In this document: piece by piece, positions 57,333-63,986 of the stretch | Numbering within the stretch: position 1 is the stretch's first letter | Layout of the letters: each line of letters opens with the position of its first letter | From: Hyphomicrobiales bacterium | Lineage (GTDB): Bacteria; Pseudomonadota; Alphaproteobacteria; Rhizobiales; Rhizobiaceae | Direction of reading: 5' to 3' | DNA length: 64,000 nucleotides | NCBI GenBank assembly: GCA_900471485.1 | Contig: UCEU01000023.1 | Location: 1 to 64,000, forward strand | The notes under the pieces: generated by a model | The model's input: the letters and a program-made list of their open reading frames with translations, nothing else | Database searches by the model: none | What the model was told of the DNA's origin: nothing | Translations under genes and position numbers: made by a program

Positions 57333-57371
57333 CAAGCGCTCCACAGCGGCGCAGGGCCGCTCGCACGGCCC

Positions 57372-57401
57372 TTGCATTTTCCCGCAAAGATTGTGTTAGA
57401 T
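57372..57401 (+). promoter_or_regulatory. Putative sigma-70-type promoter for small ORF
   Basis: TTGCAT (57372-57377), an 18-base spacer and TTAGAT (57396-57401) resemble -35 and -10 elements. They lie in the right orientation for the 25-codon ORF at 57512. Confidence 0.35.
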
Positions 57402-57427
57402 TATTGCCGTCGCGAGCAGAAGCAGAA

Positions 57428-57469
57428 GCGCCGAGACCAGCCGGCGCACTGGAGAGGACGGGCCTCTCC
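57428..57469 (+). promoter_or_regulatory. Structured leader of the small ORF
   Basis: Two consecutive hairpins: GCGCCG/CGGCGC (57428-57447) and GGAGAGG/CCTCTCC with a 5-base loop (57451-57469). They lie between the putative promoter and the strong ribosome-binding site at 57498-57507. Confidence 0.4.
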
Positions 57470-57511
57470 AGCCTCGGCAAAGGCCTTGCTCTCGATCAAG
57501 GAGGTGATGCG

Positions 57512-57589
57512 ATGTGGTTCTTGCCACTTGGTATCACACTTAGTGTGAGGAAAACCCGGACGGGCTGGTGGGTCATATTCCAAAGCTAA
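57512..57589 (+). CDS. Putative 25-aa micro-protein between GTA g14 and g15
   Basis: A 25-codon ORF beginning MWFLPLGITLSVRKTRTGWW, on the strand opposite the GTA genes. It has a near-ideal Shine-Dalgarno AAGGAGGTGA with 7-base spacing, better than almost any other gene in the window. A putative promoter and two hairpins precede it and a stem-loop follows. The peptide is short, hydrophobic at the N-terminus and basic in the middle. The layout resembles type I toxin or small regulatory mRNAs, but I do not recognise a family. Confidence 0.45.
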   Translation: MWFLPLGITLSVRKTRTGWWVIFQS

Positions 57590-57595
57590 GCAAAC

Positions 57596-57623
57596 GGTGG
57601 GCGGAGCTCCAACTCCGCTCACC
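57596..57623. terminator. Stem-loop after the micro-ORF and before g14 stop
   Basis: GGTGGGCGGAG (57596-57606) and CTCCGCTCACC (57613-57623) form an 11-bp stem (one G·T pair) with a 6-base loop. It lacks a long T run on either strand. It could terminate the small rightward transcript or the leftward g14 transcript. Confidence 0.45.
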
Positions 57624-57628
57624 ACTCC

Positions 57629-58102
57629 TCAAACATACAGTCCATCGACGCTATTTTCAAGTTCCGGTACAACTTCCGGGAACCGGAACGCTGCCGCTAT
57701 CCGCCGCCGCCAACTCGGCACCAGCGGCGAGCGGACCACGGCCGCCTGTTCGTAGGCGTGGATGAAGAAGCGATCCGGAGCCAGGATGCCGGCGTGCTTC
57801 GCGGCCATGTCGGGCCGCCAGCGAAAGAGCAGCAGATCGCCGGGCACGGCTTCAGCTGACGGCACGGGTTTGCCGAAGTGCCGCGTTGCCGAGACCATCA
57901 GCCTGTCCTCGCCGCTGCGCTCGGCCCAGTCGGGCGCATAGGGCGGCGGCAGTTCCGGCTCCTCGCCGTAGAGTTCCCGCCAGATGCCCCTGACGAGGCC
58001 GAGGCAATCGCAGCCGACGCCCTTCAGCGACGCCTGATGCCGATAGGGCGTTCCGATCCAGCTCTCGGCGGAAGCGAGGACACGTTGCGAAATCATGGTC
58101 AC
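57629..58102 (-). CDS. GTA NlpC/P60-type peptidase (RcGTA g14-like)
   Basis: A 157-residue cell-wall peptidase associated with the tail. NlpC/P60 signature GVGCDCLGLVRG with catalytic Cys33 (counting from the GTG start), and KHAGIL with His103 and FIHAYEQA. The start GTG overlaps the g13 stop by 4 bases. The C-terminus beyond residue about 143 (VVPELENSVDGLYV) looks like an added tail abutting the stem-loop downstream. Confidence 0.9.
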   Translation of the reverse strand: MTMISQRVLASAESWIGTPYRHQASLKGVGCDCLGLVRGIWRELYGEEPELPPPYAPDWAERSGEDRLMVSATRHFGKPVPSAEAVPGDLLLFRWRPDMAAKHAGILAPDRFFIHAYEQAAVVRSPLVPSWRRRIAAAFRFPEVVPELENSVDGLYV

Positions 58103-58983
58103 TTGAACAGCGGGCTCCCATCATGGACACTTTCGCCATCGGCGTAGGTGTAGGCGAAATCGGCGCCCGGCACGTGCGGAAAACCGCGAAAATTCAGCTG
58201 GTTGGAAAACTTCGTTCGGCAGGTGGAGAAGGATTTGTCGCAGCCGGCCGCAATCGTCACGCGGTCGCCGACATCGGGTGCGCGCGACAGCGGCAGCCAG
58301 AGCGACAGCTCCATCCCGTCTTCGACCGCTGCATGTGCCTCGATATCCAGCTTCTCGTCGGCATTGACGCCGTCGAGAAATGTCAGGACGCCCAGCCGAA
58401 AGAAGCCGTCGGGAAAATCGCCGATGCCGGTGAGTTTCAACCGTCCGGCATCGATCACCGCCGCGACGATACCCTCCGCTGTCAGCGGCGCCATGGCGAC
58501 GCGGCATCTCTGATCGCCGAGGCTCGCATCGCAGCGCCGCCCGTAGACGCGGCCCTGCGGCTGGTCGAGCCGGCTCGTGAAGCTGCGAAGCTCGGCGCGG
58601 AAGCTTCCGGCGTCACGGGTAACATCGCCGATCTCCTGCACCTTCAAAAGCAGGTGTTGGTCCGGCGACGCCCAATTGACGAGAAAGACCTCGACGCGCG
58701 CGCCGTCATAGCGGCCGCGCTCGAGGTCTTCCACGGTGATCGTATCGCTGGAAAAACCGCCCGCGACCTCGCTGGTCGCCGCAGGAAGTCCTGTTTCTTC
58801 CTCGGTCGCGCTCGCCGAAAAGCCGGAGGCGGCCAGGAAGGTGGAGCCGGCGAAGGTCAGATCATGGTCGTGCTCGGTAAATCCGAGCACGACGCCATCG
58901 CCGCGCGTGACGCGCCAGGCATGGCAGAGCGTCGTGGCATCGCCGGCAAGATGCGCCTTGAGCGCCGGGTCGATCGCTCTCAT
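58099..58983 (-). CDS. GTA tail hub protein (RcGTA g13-like, DUF2163)
   Basis: A 294-residue phage BR0599/DUF2163-family protein. N-terminal part: TTLCHAWRVTRGDGVVLGFTEHDHDL. The C-terminal part carries the cysteines of the RcGTA hub (RRCDASLGDQRC, then AAGCDKSFSTCRTKFSN..NFRGFPHVPG), which bind a 4Fe-4S cluster in the RcGTA structure. The start ATG overlaps g12 by 4 bases. Part of the baseplate linking distal tail protein and megatron. Confidence 0.92.
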   Translation of the reverse strand: MRAIDPALKAHLAGDATTLCHAWRVTRGDGVVLGFTEHDHDLTFAGSTFLAASGFSASATEEETGLPAATSEVAGGFSSDTITVEDLERGRYDGARVEVFLVNWASPDQHLLLKVQEIGDVTRDAGSFRAELRSFTSRLDQPQGRVYGRRCDASLGDQRCRVAMAPLTAEGIVAAVIDAGRLKLTGIGDFPDGFFRLGVLTFLDGVNADEKLDIEAHAAVEDGMELSLWLPLSRAPDVGDRVTIAAGCDKSFSTCRTKFSNQLNFRGFPHVPGADFAYTYADGESVHDGSPLFK

Positions 58984-59621
58984 GGCAGGATCTCCATCAG
59001 TGGAATGGTCGGGATGCGCCCGGCGTTGAAGGCGGAGAGGTTGATGTCGATCCGCCCGGTGGCGAAGCGCACCGGCACGTCGAACTCGAAGCCGACCGTC
59101 ACCGCCGCGCCAATCGGCGGAATATGCCCTTGCGCGAAGGTGACCAGTCCCGTCGTGCTGTCGCAGGTGAACGACGATTCCGGCAGCGCCACACCGCCGA
59201 TCGCCACGACGACGGAGCCCGCCACCGGCTTGGCGATGGCCCGCAGGCTGCCGGCGGCCGCGTCGCCATAGGTCTTGGCCAGCTGGAAGCTTGTCTTGAC
59301 GCCGTCGCCGATGCCGATCTGTTGGTCCAGCGGGCTCACCGGCACATCCGGGCGGCCGGACCTGCAATCGACGGGATCGCGGAAACGGAAGCCGTAAAGC
59401 TCGCCGCCGCGGGCCTCGAAGAATTCGAGCACATCATAGAGATCGGCGACCGACCTCAGGCCGGAGCCGGCATCGTAGCTGCGCCGGGCGTTTCGCCAGC
59501 GGCTGTTCCGGGTCTCGCGGCCATTGGAGAGATTGACGATATCGGTGCGTCGTTCCGGCCCGCCGCTGGTCGCCAGGGACAGGCGAAGCGGAAAGCGCAC
59601 CTCGTGAAAGGCGGTTGCCAT
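58980..59621 (-). CDS. GTA distal tail protein (RcGTA g12-like, DUF2460)
   Basis: A 213-residue DUF2460 protein. The N-terminus FHEVRFPLRLSLATSGGPERRTDIVNLSNGRETRNSRW is diagnostic for this tail family; LYDVLEFFEARGGELYGFRFRDPVD follows. The start is MATAFHEV, preceded by GAGG 6 bases upstream. It lies between the tape measure and hub genes. Confidence 0.93.
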   Translation of the reverse strand: MATAFHEVRFPLRLSLATSGGPERRTDIVNLSNGRETRNSRWRNARRSYDAGSGLRSVADLYDVLEFFEARGGELYGFRFRDPVDCRSGRPDVPVSPLDQQIGIGDGVKTSFQLAKTYGDAAAGSLRAIAKPVAGSVVVAIGGVALPESSFTCDSTTGLVTFAQGHIPPIGAAVTVGFEFDVPVRFATGRIDINLSAFNAGRIPTIPLMEILP

Positions 59622-59628
59622 CGAAACC

Positions 59629-60171
59629 TCACAGATTGCGCTGGCCGCGCATCGCCGTGCGCGCCAGCATGGAAGATATCTGCGCCTCGCTTTTGCGGAA
59701 GCTCTGCGCATCGGTGGCGGTGACGTTGAAGACGATCTGGGTCGATCCGCCACCTGAGGCGGCAACGCCGAGCGAACCATCGGCGCCGCGCTTCAGGGGC
59801 AGGATCGCCTCGCTTCCCGCCTCGCCCATCAGCCCCATATCGCCGCCCATGGGGAAATAGGTGGGCCTGGACACCACCCCACCATCGGCGAAGGGCAGGA
59901 TCTTGCCGACATCGCCGAGCAGGCTGGAGGCCGCGCCCGAGAGCATGGTTTCCAGCGGCTTCAGCCCGGCGGAAAGCGCGATGTCGCTCAGCCTGCTGCC
60001 GAGGCCGCGCAGCACGTCGTCCAGCCCCTTGCCGCCGGCAACAGCGCTTTTCAGCGCGCCCGACAGCGCCGCGCCGAAGGAACGCGACCGCGCCTCCAGG
60101 CCATCCAGCGCGCGCTGCAGCAGCTCCGCCTCGCCGGTGGCCGAGGAGAAATCCATATCTTCGCTTTCCAT
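59629..60171 (-). CDS. GTA tape measure protein (RcGTA g11-like)
   Basis: A 180-residue protein, short as expected for the short GTA tail (RcGTA tape measure is about 220 residues). An N-terminal helical part is followed by SAGLKPLETMLSG and the conserved PFADGGVVSRPTYFPMGG..GLMGEAGSEAILPL block found in phage tape measures. The start is MESEDMDF at 60171 with AAGGGAA upstream. Confidence 0.85.
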   Translation of the reverse strand: MESEDMDFSSATGEAELLQRALDGLEARSRSFGAALSGALKSAVAGGKGLDDVLRGLGSRLSDIALSAGLKPLETMLSGAASSLLGDVGKILPFADGGVVSRPTYFPMGGDMGLMGEAGSEAILPLKRGADGSLGVAASGGGSTQIVFNVTATDAQSFRKSEAQISSMLARTAMRGQRNL

Positions 60172-60194
60172 TGCGTTCCCTTGCTGAAGTTGGA

Positions 60195-60416
60195 CTAGGT
60201 CCGAGCCGCCGCATCCGGAAAGCGGCCCATCAGCCCGTCCAGATCGGCCCGCGAGACGGCCGTGCCGCACGGCGCGAGGCCGCCTGCGGCCGCGTGAAAC
60301 TCGCGGGGCGTCATCGCCCAGAATTGCGTTGGTGGAAGCCGCAGCAGGCAGAGGCCGACATGCAGGACCCGCGCCCAGGGGAATGGCGCCGGTCCCGTCG
60401 CGCTGGCGGTCTCAAT
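60195..60416 (-). CDS. GTA tail assembly chaperone (RcGTA g10.1-like, TAC_6)
   Basis: A reading frame whose conserved part reads PFPWARVLHVGLCLLRLPPT followed by FWAMTPREF, the hallmark of the TAC_6/TIGR02216 tail chaperones. No ATG, GTG or TTG precedes that motif in frame. The nearest accepted start is ATT at 60416. The frame is open through the whole upstream overlap with g10 and lies in its -1 frame, so it may be expressed by frameshifting (see findings). Stop is TAG at 60195-60197. Confidence 0.7.
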   Translation of the reverse strand: METASATGPAPFPWARVLHVGLCLLRLPPTQFWAMTPREFHAAAGGLAPCGTAVSRADLDGLMGRFPDAAART

Positions 60417-60427
60417 GCCCGCTGCGG

Positions 60428-60784
60428 CTAGAGGGGGTGGGCGGAGGCGTCCGCGCCCACCCCGAGAAAGGTCACGGTCAGGAGATCGCCGACGATGGCG
60501 GCATAGCCGCCGATCCCGCCTTCGACATCGGCTTCGGCGACTTCCTCGTCGGAATAGAGATTGCCGCCGCCGCGCAGGCCAGCACCGATGATGCGGATCA
60601 TGTCCGCAGCCTTCAGCCGGCCACCGGCGAAGCGCTCGGCAAGGCCGTTCAGGCTGTCGACCGAGAAGGCCGTTTCGAGTTCGGCGAGCGCGCCCAGCGT
60701 CAGGCACAGAACCCGCCGCTCACCGTCGATGACCGCCTCGACCTCGCCGCGCCGGCGGTTGGCGCGTGTTCCCGAAGGCCGCAT
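60428..60784 (-). CDS. GTA tail protein (RcGTA g10-like)
   Basis: A 118-residue GTA gp10 family protein: RRGEVEAVIDGERRVLCLTLGALAELE (residues 11-37), then GRLKAADMIRIIGAGLRGGG and DLLTVTFLGVG. It probably acts as a tail assembly chaperone with the downstream frame. Its ATG overlaps the g9 stop (TGATG). The last codons CAC CCC CTC contain a C5 run immediately before TAG. Confidence 0.88.
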   Translation of the reverse strand: MRPSGTRANRRRGEVEAVIDGERRVLCLTLGALAELETAFSVDSLNGLAERFAGGRLKAADMIRIIGAGLRGGGNLYSDEEVAEADVEGGIGGYAAIVGDLLTVTFLGVGADASAHPL

Positions 60785-61191
60785 CACAGCACCTCGAAAC
60801 CGATGGCGCCGGCCGATTCCAAGGCCAGCTCGAACATCACCTCGCCATTGTACTGGCCGGAATATTCGAGCGCGGTCGCCTGGAACGGACCCCTCACCGT
60901 GCCGAAATCGGGAATGACGAGCTGCCAGTTCAGGATGGCGCCGTCGAAGAAGGCGTTGCGCACCAGCGCGTCGGACGCCGCATCCTTGAAGATGCCGGCG
61001 CCTGAGATCGATGCCCGCTGGACGCCGGCGCCACCGAGCAGCTCGCGCCAACGCCCGACGCTTTCCGCATCGGTCACGTCGACGGTCTCGGCATTGAAGG
61101 CGATCCGCTTCGACCGCAGCCCCGCCACCGTCGCATAGCCCTCGCCATCCAACACCTTCAGCAGAAGATCCTTACCCCTTTGCGCCACCAT
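60784..61191 (-). CDS. GTA major tail tube protein (RcGTA g9-like, TP901-1 family)
   Basis: A 135-residue tail tube subunit of the TP901-1 family: MVAQRGKDLLLKV, GLRSKRIAFNAETVDVTDAES, and GRWRELLGGAGVQRASISGAGIF are typical. The ribosome-binding site is GAAGG about 9 bases upstream. A strong leftward terminator ends only 18 bases before its ATG, which raises the question of how this gene and the following tail genes are transcribed. Confidence 0.93.
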   Translation of the reverse strand: MVAQRGKDLLLKVLDGEGYATVAGLRSKRIAFNAETVDVTDAESVGRWRELLGGAGVQRASISGAGIFKDAASDALVRNAFFDGAILNWQLVIPDFGTVRGPFQATALEYSGQYNGEVMFELALESAGAIGFEVL

Positions 61192-61209
61192 GGCCTTATC
61201 CCTTCAACG

Positions 61210-61234
61210 AAAAAGGGCGCCCTCGGGGGCGCCC
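61210..61234 (-). terminator. Strong intrinsic terminator just upstream of GTA g9
   Basis: Leftward: GGGCGCCC, loop CCGA, GGGCGCCC, then TTTTT. An 8-bp all-GC stem with a tetraloop and T5 is a textbook terminator. It faces the GTA tail genes from the g8/MFS side. On the plus strand no T run follows, so it acts only leftward. Confidence 0.8.
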
Positions 61235-61327
61235 GTGAAACCGTCATCGACTTGTCACTTTCAACCCACGGGCGCGGATGCTACGACCACGCGGTCTTCC
61301 TCATCCCAAATCGCCCAAGTACCCGTC

Positions 61328-62536
61328 ATGTCCTCTTCCTTGCGCTCGACCCAGACGATCGCCGTGCTTGCCGTGACGCAGCTGATCGGCTGGGGCACGA
61401 CCTTCGACATGCTCGGCGTCATGGGTCGAGTGATCGCGCCGCAGCTCGGCCTGGCGAACGAGATCGTCTTCGGCGGATTGACCATCATGATGATCGTCAG
61501 CGCCCTGATCGGCCCGGCCACCGGGCGCCTTCTGGAGCGCCACGGCGCCGCCCGCGTGCTCGCGGCCTCATCCATCGTTTTCGCGATCGGCCTTCTGCTG
61601 CTCGCGGCAAGCCATGGCATCGTGCTCTATGCATTTTCCTGGATCATAATCGGCATCGGCGCGGCACTGGGTCTCACCGCACCGACCTACACCGCGGTCG
61701 TCGAGCGCGAAGGCGCGAACAGCAAGCGCGTGATCGCCATCCTGATGCTGTTCACCGGCCTTTCGAGCGCGATCTTCTGGCCGGTGCTGAGCCTGCTCAC
61801 CGCCGAATTAGGCTGGCGGCTTACCTTCGTGATCTCGGCTGCGCTGCAGCTGTTCGTCTGCCTGCCGCTCTATCTCCTCGCCCTGCCGCGACCTGTCGCG
61901 ACACAGGCGGCCAATGCCGAGATGCTGAGACCACCGGTCCAGCTTTCGACAAGCGACCGGCGCAAGGCGTTCCTGCTGATCGCCACGACAACGACGATCT
62001 CGACCTTCGTCACCTTCGGGCTGGCACCGTCGCTTCTCGAGGTCCTGCGCCAATACGGCGCCTCGCCGGCGCTTGCGCTGCAGCTCGGATCGGCACGCGG
62101 CGTCATCGGCATTTCGGCGCGGGGCATGGACATGCTTCTCGGCAAGCGTGGCAGCCCGATCGTCAGCGCGACCATGGGTATCGGGCTGATGGTCACAAGC
62201 TTCGCGCTGATCCTCGTCATCCCGCCCTCGACCTCTTTGCTGGTCGGCTTCATCCTGATTTACAGCTTCGGCTCAGGCGTGATGGCGGTCGCCCGCGCGC
62301 TGCTGCCGCTGGCACTGTTTTCGCCGCGCGAATACGGACTGCAGGCGGCGCGCCTGTCGCTGCCGCAAAACATCGCCAACGCCATCGCCCCCGTCATCTT
62401 CACCGCCCTCCTCGACCGCACAGGCGCCGGCACGGTAATGACCGTCTGCGGCCTGCTTGCGGCTATATCGCTGGGTTTCGTAACGACGCTCGCCACCCTC
62501 ATCCGCCGCGCCCGGCCGGTTGTTCAGGTTGCGTGA
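61328..62536 (+). CDS. MFS transporter inserted in GTA cluster
   Basis: A 402-residue 12-helix major facilitator protein: VLAVTQLIGWGTTFDMLGVMGRVIAPQLG in helix 1, and GRLLERHGAARVLAASSI in the loop 2-3 region. It resembles OFA/BMF-like carriers of unknown substrate. It lies on the plus strand between GTA g9 and g8, which are on the minus strand, overlapping the g8 3' end by 13 bases. No good ribosome-binding site was found before the ATG. No such gene is present at this position in RcGTA. Confidence 0.85.
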   Translation: MSSSLRSTQTIAVLAVTQLIGWGTTFDMLGVMGRVIAPQLGLANEIVFGGLTIMMIVSALIGPATGRLLERHGAARVLAASSIVFAIGLLLLAASHGIVLYAFSWIIIGIGAALGLTAPTYTAVVEREGANSKRVIAILMLFTGLSSAIFWPVLSLLTAELGWRLTFVISAALQLFVCLPLYLLALPRPVATQAANAEMLRPPVQLSTSDRRKAFLLIATTTTISTFVTFGLAPSLLEVLRQYGASPALALQLGSARGVIGISARGMDMLLGKRGSPIVSATMGIGLMVTSFALILVIPPSTSLLVGFILIYSFGSGVMAVARALLPLALFSPREYGLQAARLSLPQNIANAIAPVIFTALLDRTGAGTVMTVCGLLAAISLGFVTTLATLIRRARPVVQVA

Positions 62537-62943
62537 ACCACCGCCTCCGTCACCGCCCTGAAGCGCATCTCGGCCACATGCTGCTTCGCCTTCGGCTGCC
62601 GTCGTGACTGCGTCTGGCGATGCTGGAGGTTCACCAAGTGGTGGGTGGCGAGGTCGAGGCTGGCATCGTGCAGCAGCATACGGATGCGCTGGGCGATGTC
62701 CTCGGCCAGTTTCCTGCCGCCTGCATCGGACCAGACTTCGAGCGTCAGCAGATGCTCCTCGCCCGCTTCGGTCGCCGTGGAATAATCGCTGCTGACGAGA
62801 TCGGCGAGGACGATGCAGGGCAGCGAGCGGCCCGATACCAGGCGGTCGCGGATGCCGTCGGGGCCGATCTGCTGTGTCAGCTCGCCATCGGCGCTCAGCC
62901 TGGCGCGGATCGCCGACAGGAGGTCATTGGCCGCGCTCGTCAT
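62524..62943 (-). CDS. GTA tail terminator (RcGTA g8-like, DUF3168)
   Basis: A 139-residue DUF3168 protein: LLSAIRARLSADGELTQQIG near the N-terminus, YSTATEAGEEHLLTLEVWSDAGGRKLAEDIAQRI in the middle, and MRFRAVTE at the end. It closes the tail tube at the head side. AAAGGAGATCCGCC precedes the ATG. The last four codons overlap the convergent MFS gene. Confidence 0.9.
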   Translation of the reverse strand: MTSAANDLLSAIRARLSADGELTQQIGPDGIRDRLVSGRSLPCIVLADLVSSDYSTATEAGEEHLLTLEVWSDAGGRKLAEDIAQRIRMLLHDASLDLATHHLVNLQHRQTQSRRQPKAKQHVAEMRFRAVTEAVVHAT

Positions 62944-63085
62944 GGCGGATCTCCTTTCGTCCTGATGTCACGCCGCGCGAGAGTTTTGACAACGCGGCGG
63001 CGAGATCGCGGAACGTGATACCAAGCGGGGTGACGGTAACGGTCGATACGGCCGGCCACGTATTTGCGGTTTGGTTCTCGCTCAT
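62924..63085 (-). CDS. Small GTA-cluster ORF between g7 and g8 (53 aa)
   Basis: A 53-codon ORF starting MSENQTANTWPAVS. Its ATG overlaps the g7 stop in the classic ATGA arrangement, GAGGAG lies 9 bases upstream, and it runs 20 bases into g8. Codon usage looks like that of its neighbours. The segment TPLGITFRDLAAALSKLSRG is predicted helical. I do not know a GTA homologue; it may be a head-tail interface protein or an assembly factor. Confidence 0.5.
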   Translation of the reverse strand: MSENQTANTWPAVSTVTVTPLGITFRDLAAALSKLSRGVTSGRKEIRHDERGQ

Positions 63086-63420
63086 CGACCCTGCTCCTCG
63101 CACAGGCAGACGAGATAGTTGCCACGCTCGTCCGGATCGCGCCAGGCGCGGATCGCAAACACGCGCGTGCCCTTGCGCAGCCGCATGCCGGCCCTGATAT
63201 CGTCGCGGAAGCGCAGCCAGATGCGGTGGGTCAGCGTGAAGACATCCGATCCCGCCTGTTCCTCGCTGAGCTCGCTCACCGGCTCGATGCGGGCCCAGAA
63301 CGAGGCGATTTCTGTGAAGGAGACCGCGGCGCCGCCCTGCCCGTCCTGCGTCTCGACCGGGGCGTCCAGCGCCAGCCGCGCCGTCATCTGGCCGGGGTCG
63401 AAGAAGACCGAGCGCATCAA
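63082..63420 (-). CDS. GTA head closure/stopper (RcGTA g7-like)
   Basis: A 112-residue phage head-tail adaptor (SPP1 gp16-like) family protein: DPGQMTARLALDAPVETQDGQGGAAVSFTEI..FWARIEPV and THRIWLRFRDDIRAGMRLRKGTRVFAIRAWRDPDER are typical. It overlaps g6 by 4 bases. Confidence 0.9.
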   Translation of the reverse strand: MMRSVFFDPGQMTARLALDAPVETQDGQGGAAVSFTEIASFWARIEPVSELSEEQAGSDVFTLTHRIWLRFRDDIRAGMRLRKGTRVFAIRAWRDPDERGNYLVCLCEEQGR

Positions 63421-63986
63421 AGCCTCCTGATCAGAAAGGGGGCGATCAGGCGGTCGTAACCTGGGGGAATATCAGCCGGCTGGTCCTCGACCGCGACCGT
63501 GCCCCGGAACGCGAACATCTGCGCCACATGCATCAGCATCGCCCGCTTCAGCGTATCCGGCACCTCGGCGCCGCTCTCCCCGAAGCCGGCGGTGAAGTCG
63601 ATCTCGATGCCGTTGATGGGCCGGCCGGCACTGATGGCGCGGCCGAGCATGAGGCGCGCCGGGCGGGCATGGCCGTCGAAGATGTGGCCGGTCAGCGGTA
63701 GAGCGAGCTCTTCACCCGAGGTGTCGTAAAGCGTCAGGCTTTCAATGGCTTGGACGGGACCTCTCGCGATCTGAATCACACCGTCTTCAGGAATTGAATC
63801 AATATAGAGGCGCCAGGTCTGGGTGATGAGGCTGAGGCCGGTTGCGCGCTCGAGATGTTCGCGGGCGGTGCGGATGAGGGAGGTGAGCAGCGTGTCTTCG
63901 TTTGCGTCGTCGAGGCGGAGGTGGGATTTGGTCTCGGCGAAGGTGATCGGTTCGGAGCTGGGTGGGGTGATGAGGGCGTAGGTCAT
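63417..63986 (-). CDS. GTA head-tail connector (RcGTA g6-like)
   Basis: A 189-residue head-tail connector of the gp6-like/YqbG adaptor family: EPITFAETKSHLRLDDANEDTLLTSLIRTAREHLERATG at the N-terminus is diagnostic. AGGAA precedes the ATG at the window edge. The head genes (capsid, protease, portal, terminase) are expected just beyond the right end. Confidence 0.92.
   Translation of the reverse strand: MTYALITPPSSEPITFAETKSHLRLDDANEDTLLTSLIRTAREHLERATGLSLITQTWRLYIDSIPEDGVIQIARGPVQAIESLTLYDTSGEELALPLTGHIFDGHARPARLMLGRAISAGRPINGIEIDFTAGFGESGAEVPDTLKRAMLMHVAQMFAFRGTVAVEDQPADIPPGYDRLIAPFLIRRL

Noticed and set aside
57661..57689. Inverted repeat GTTCCGGT / ACCGGAAC inside the end of GTA g14
   Set aside because: It lies within coding sequence and may simply reflect the codons; noted only as possible border of the inserted unit next to it.
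61180..62607. A second long plus-strand frame overlapping the MFS gene
   Set aside because: Same strand but another frame; Arg/His-rich with no helices, whereas the 61328-62536 frame encodes twelve membrane helices.
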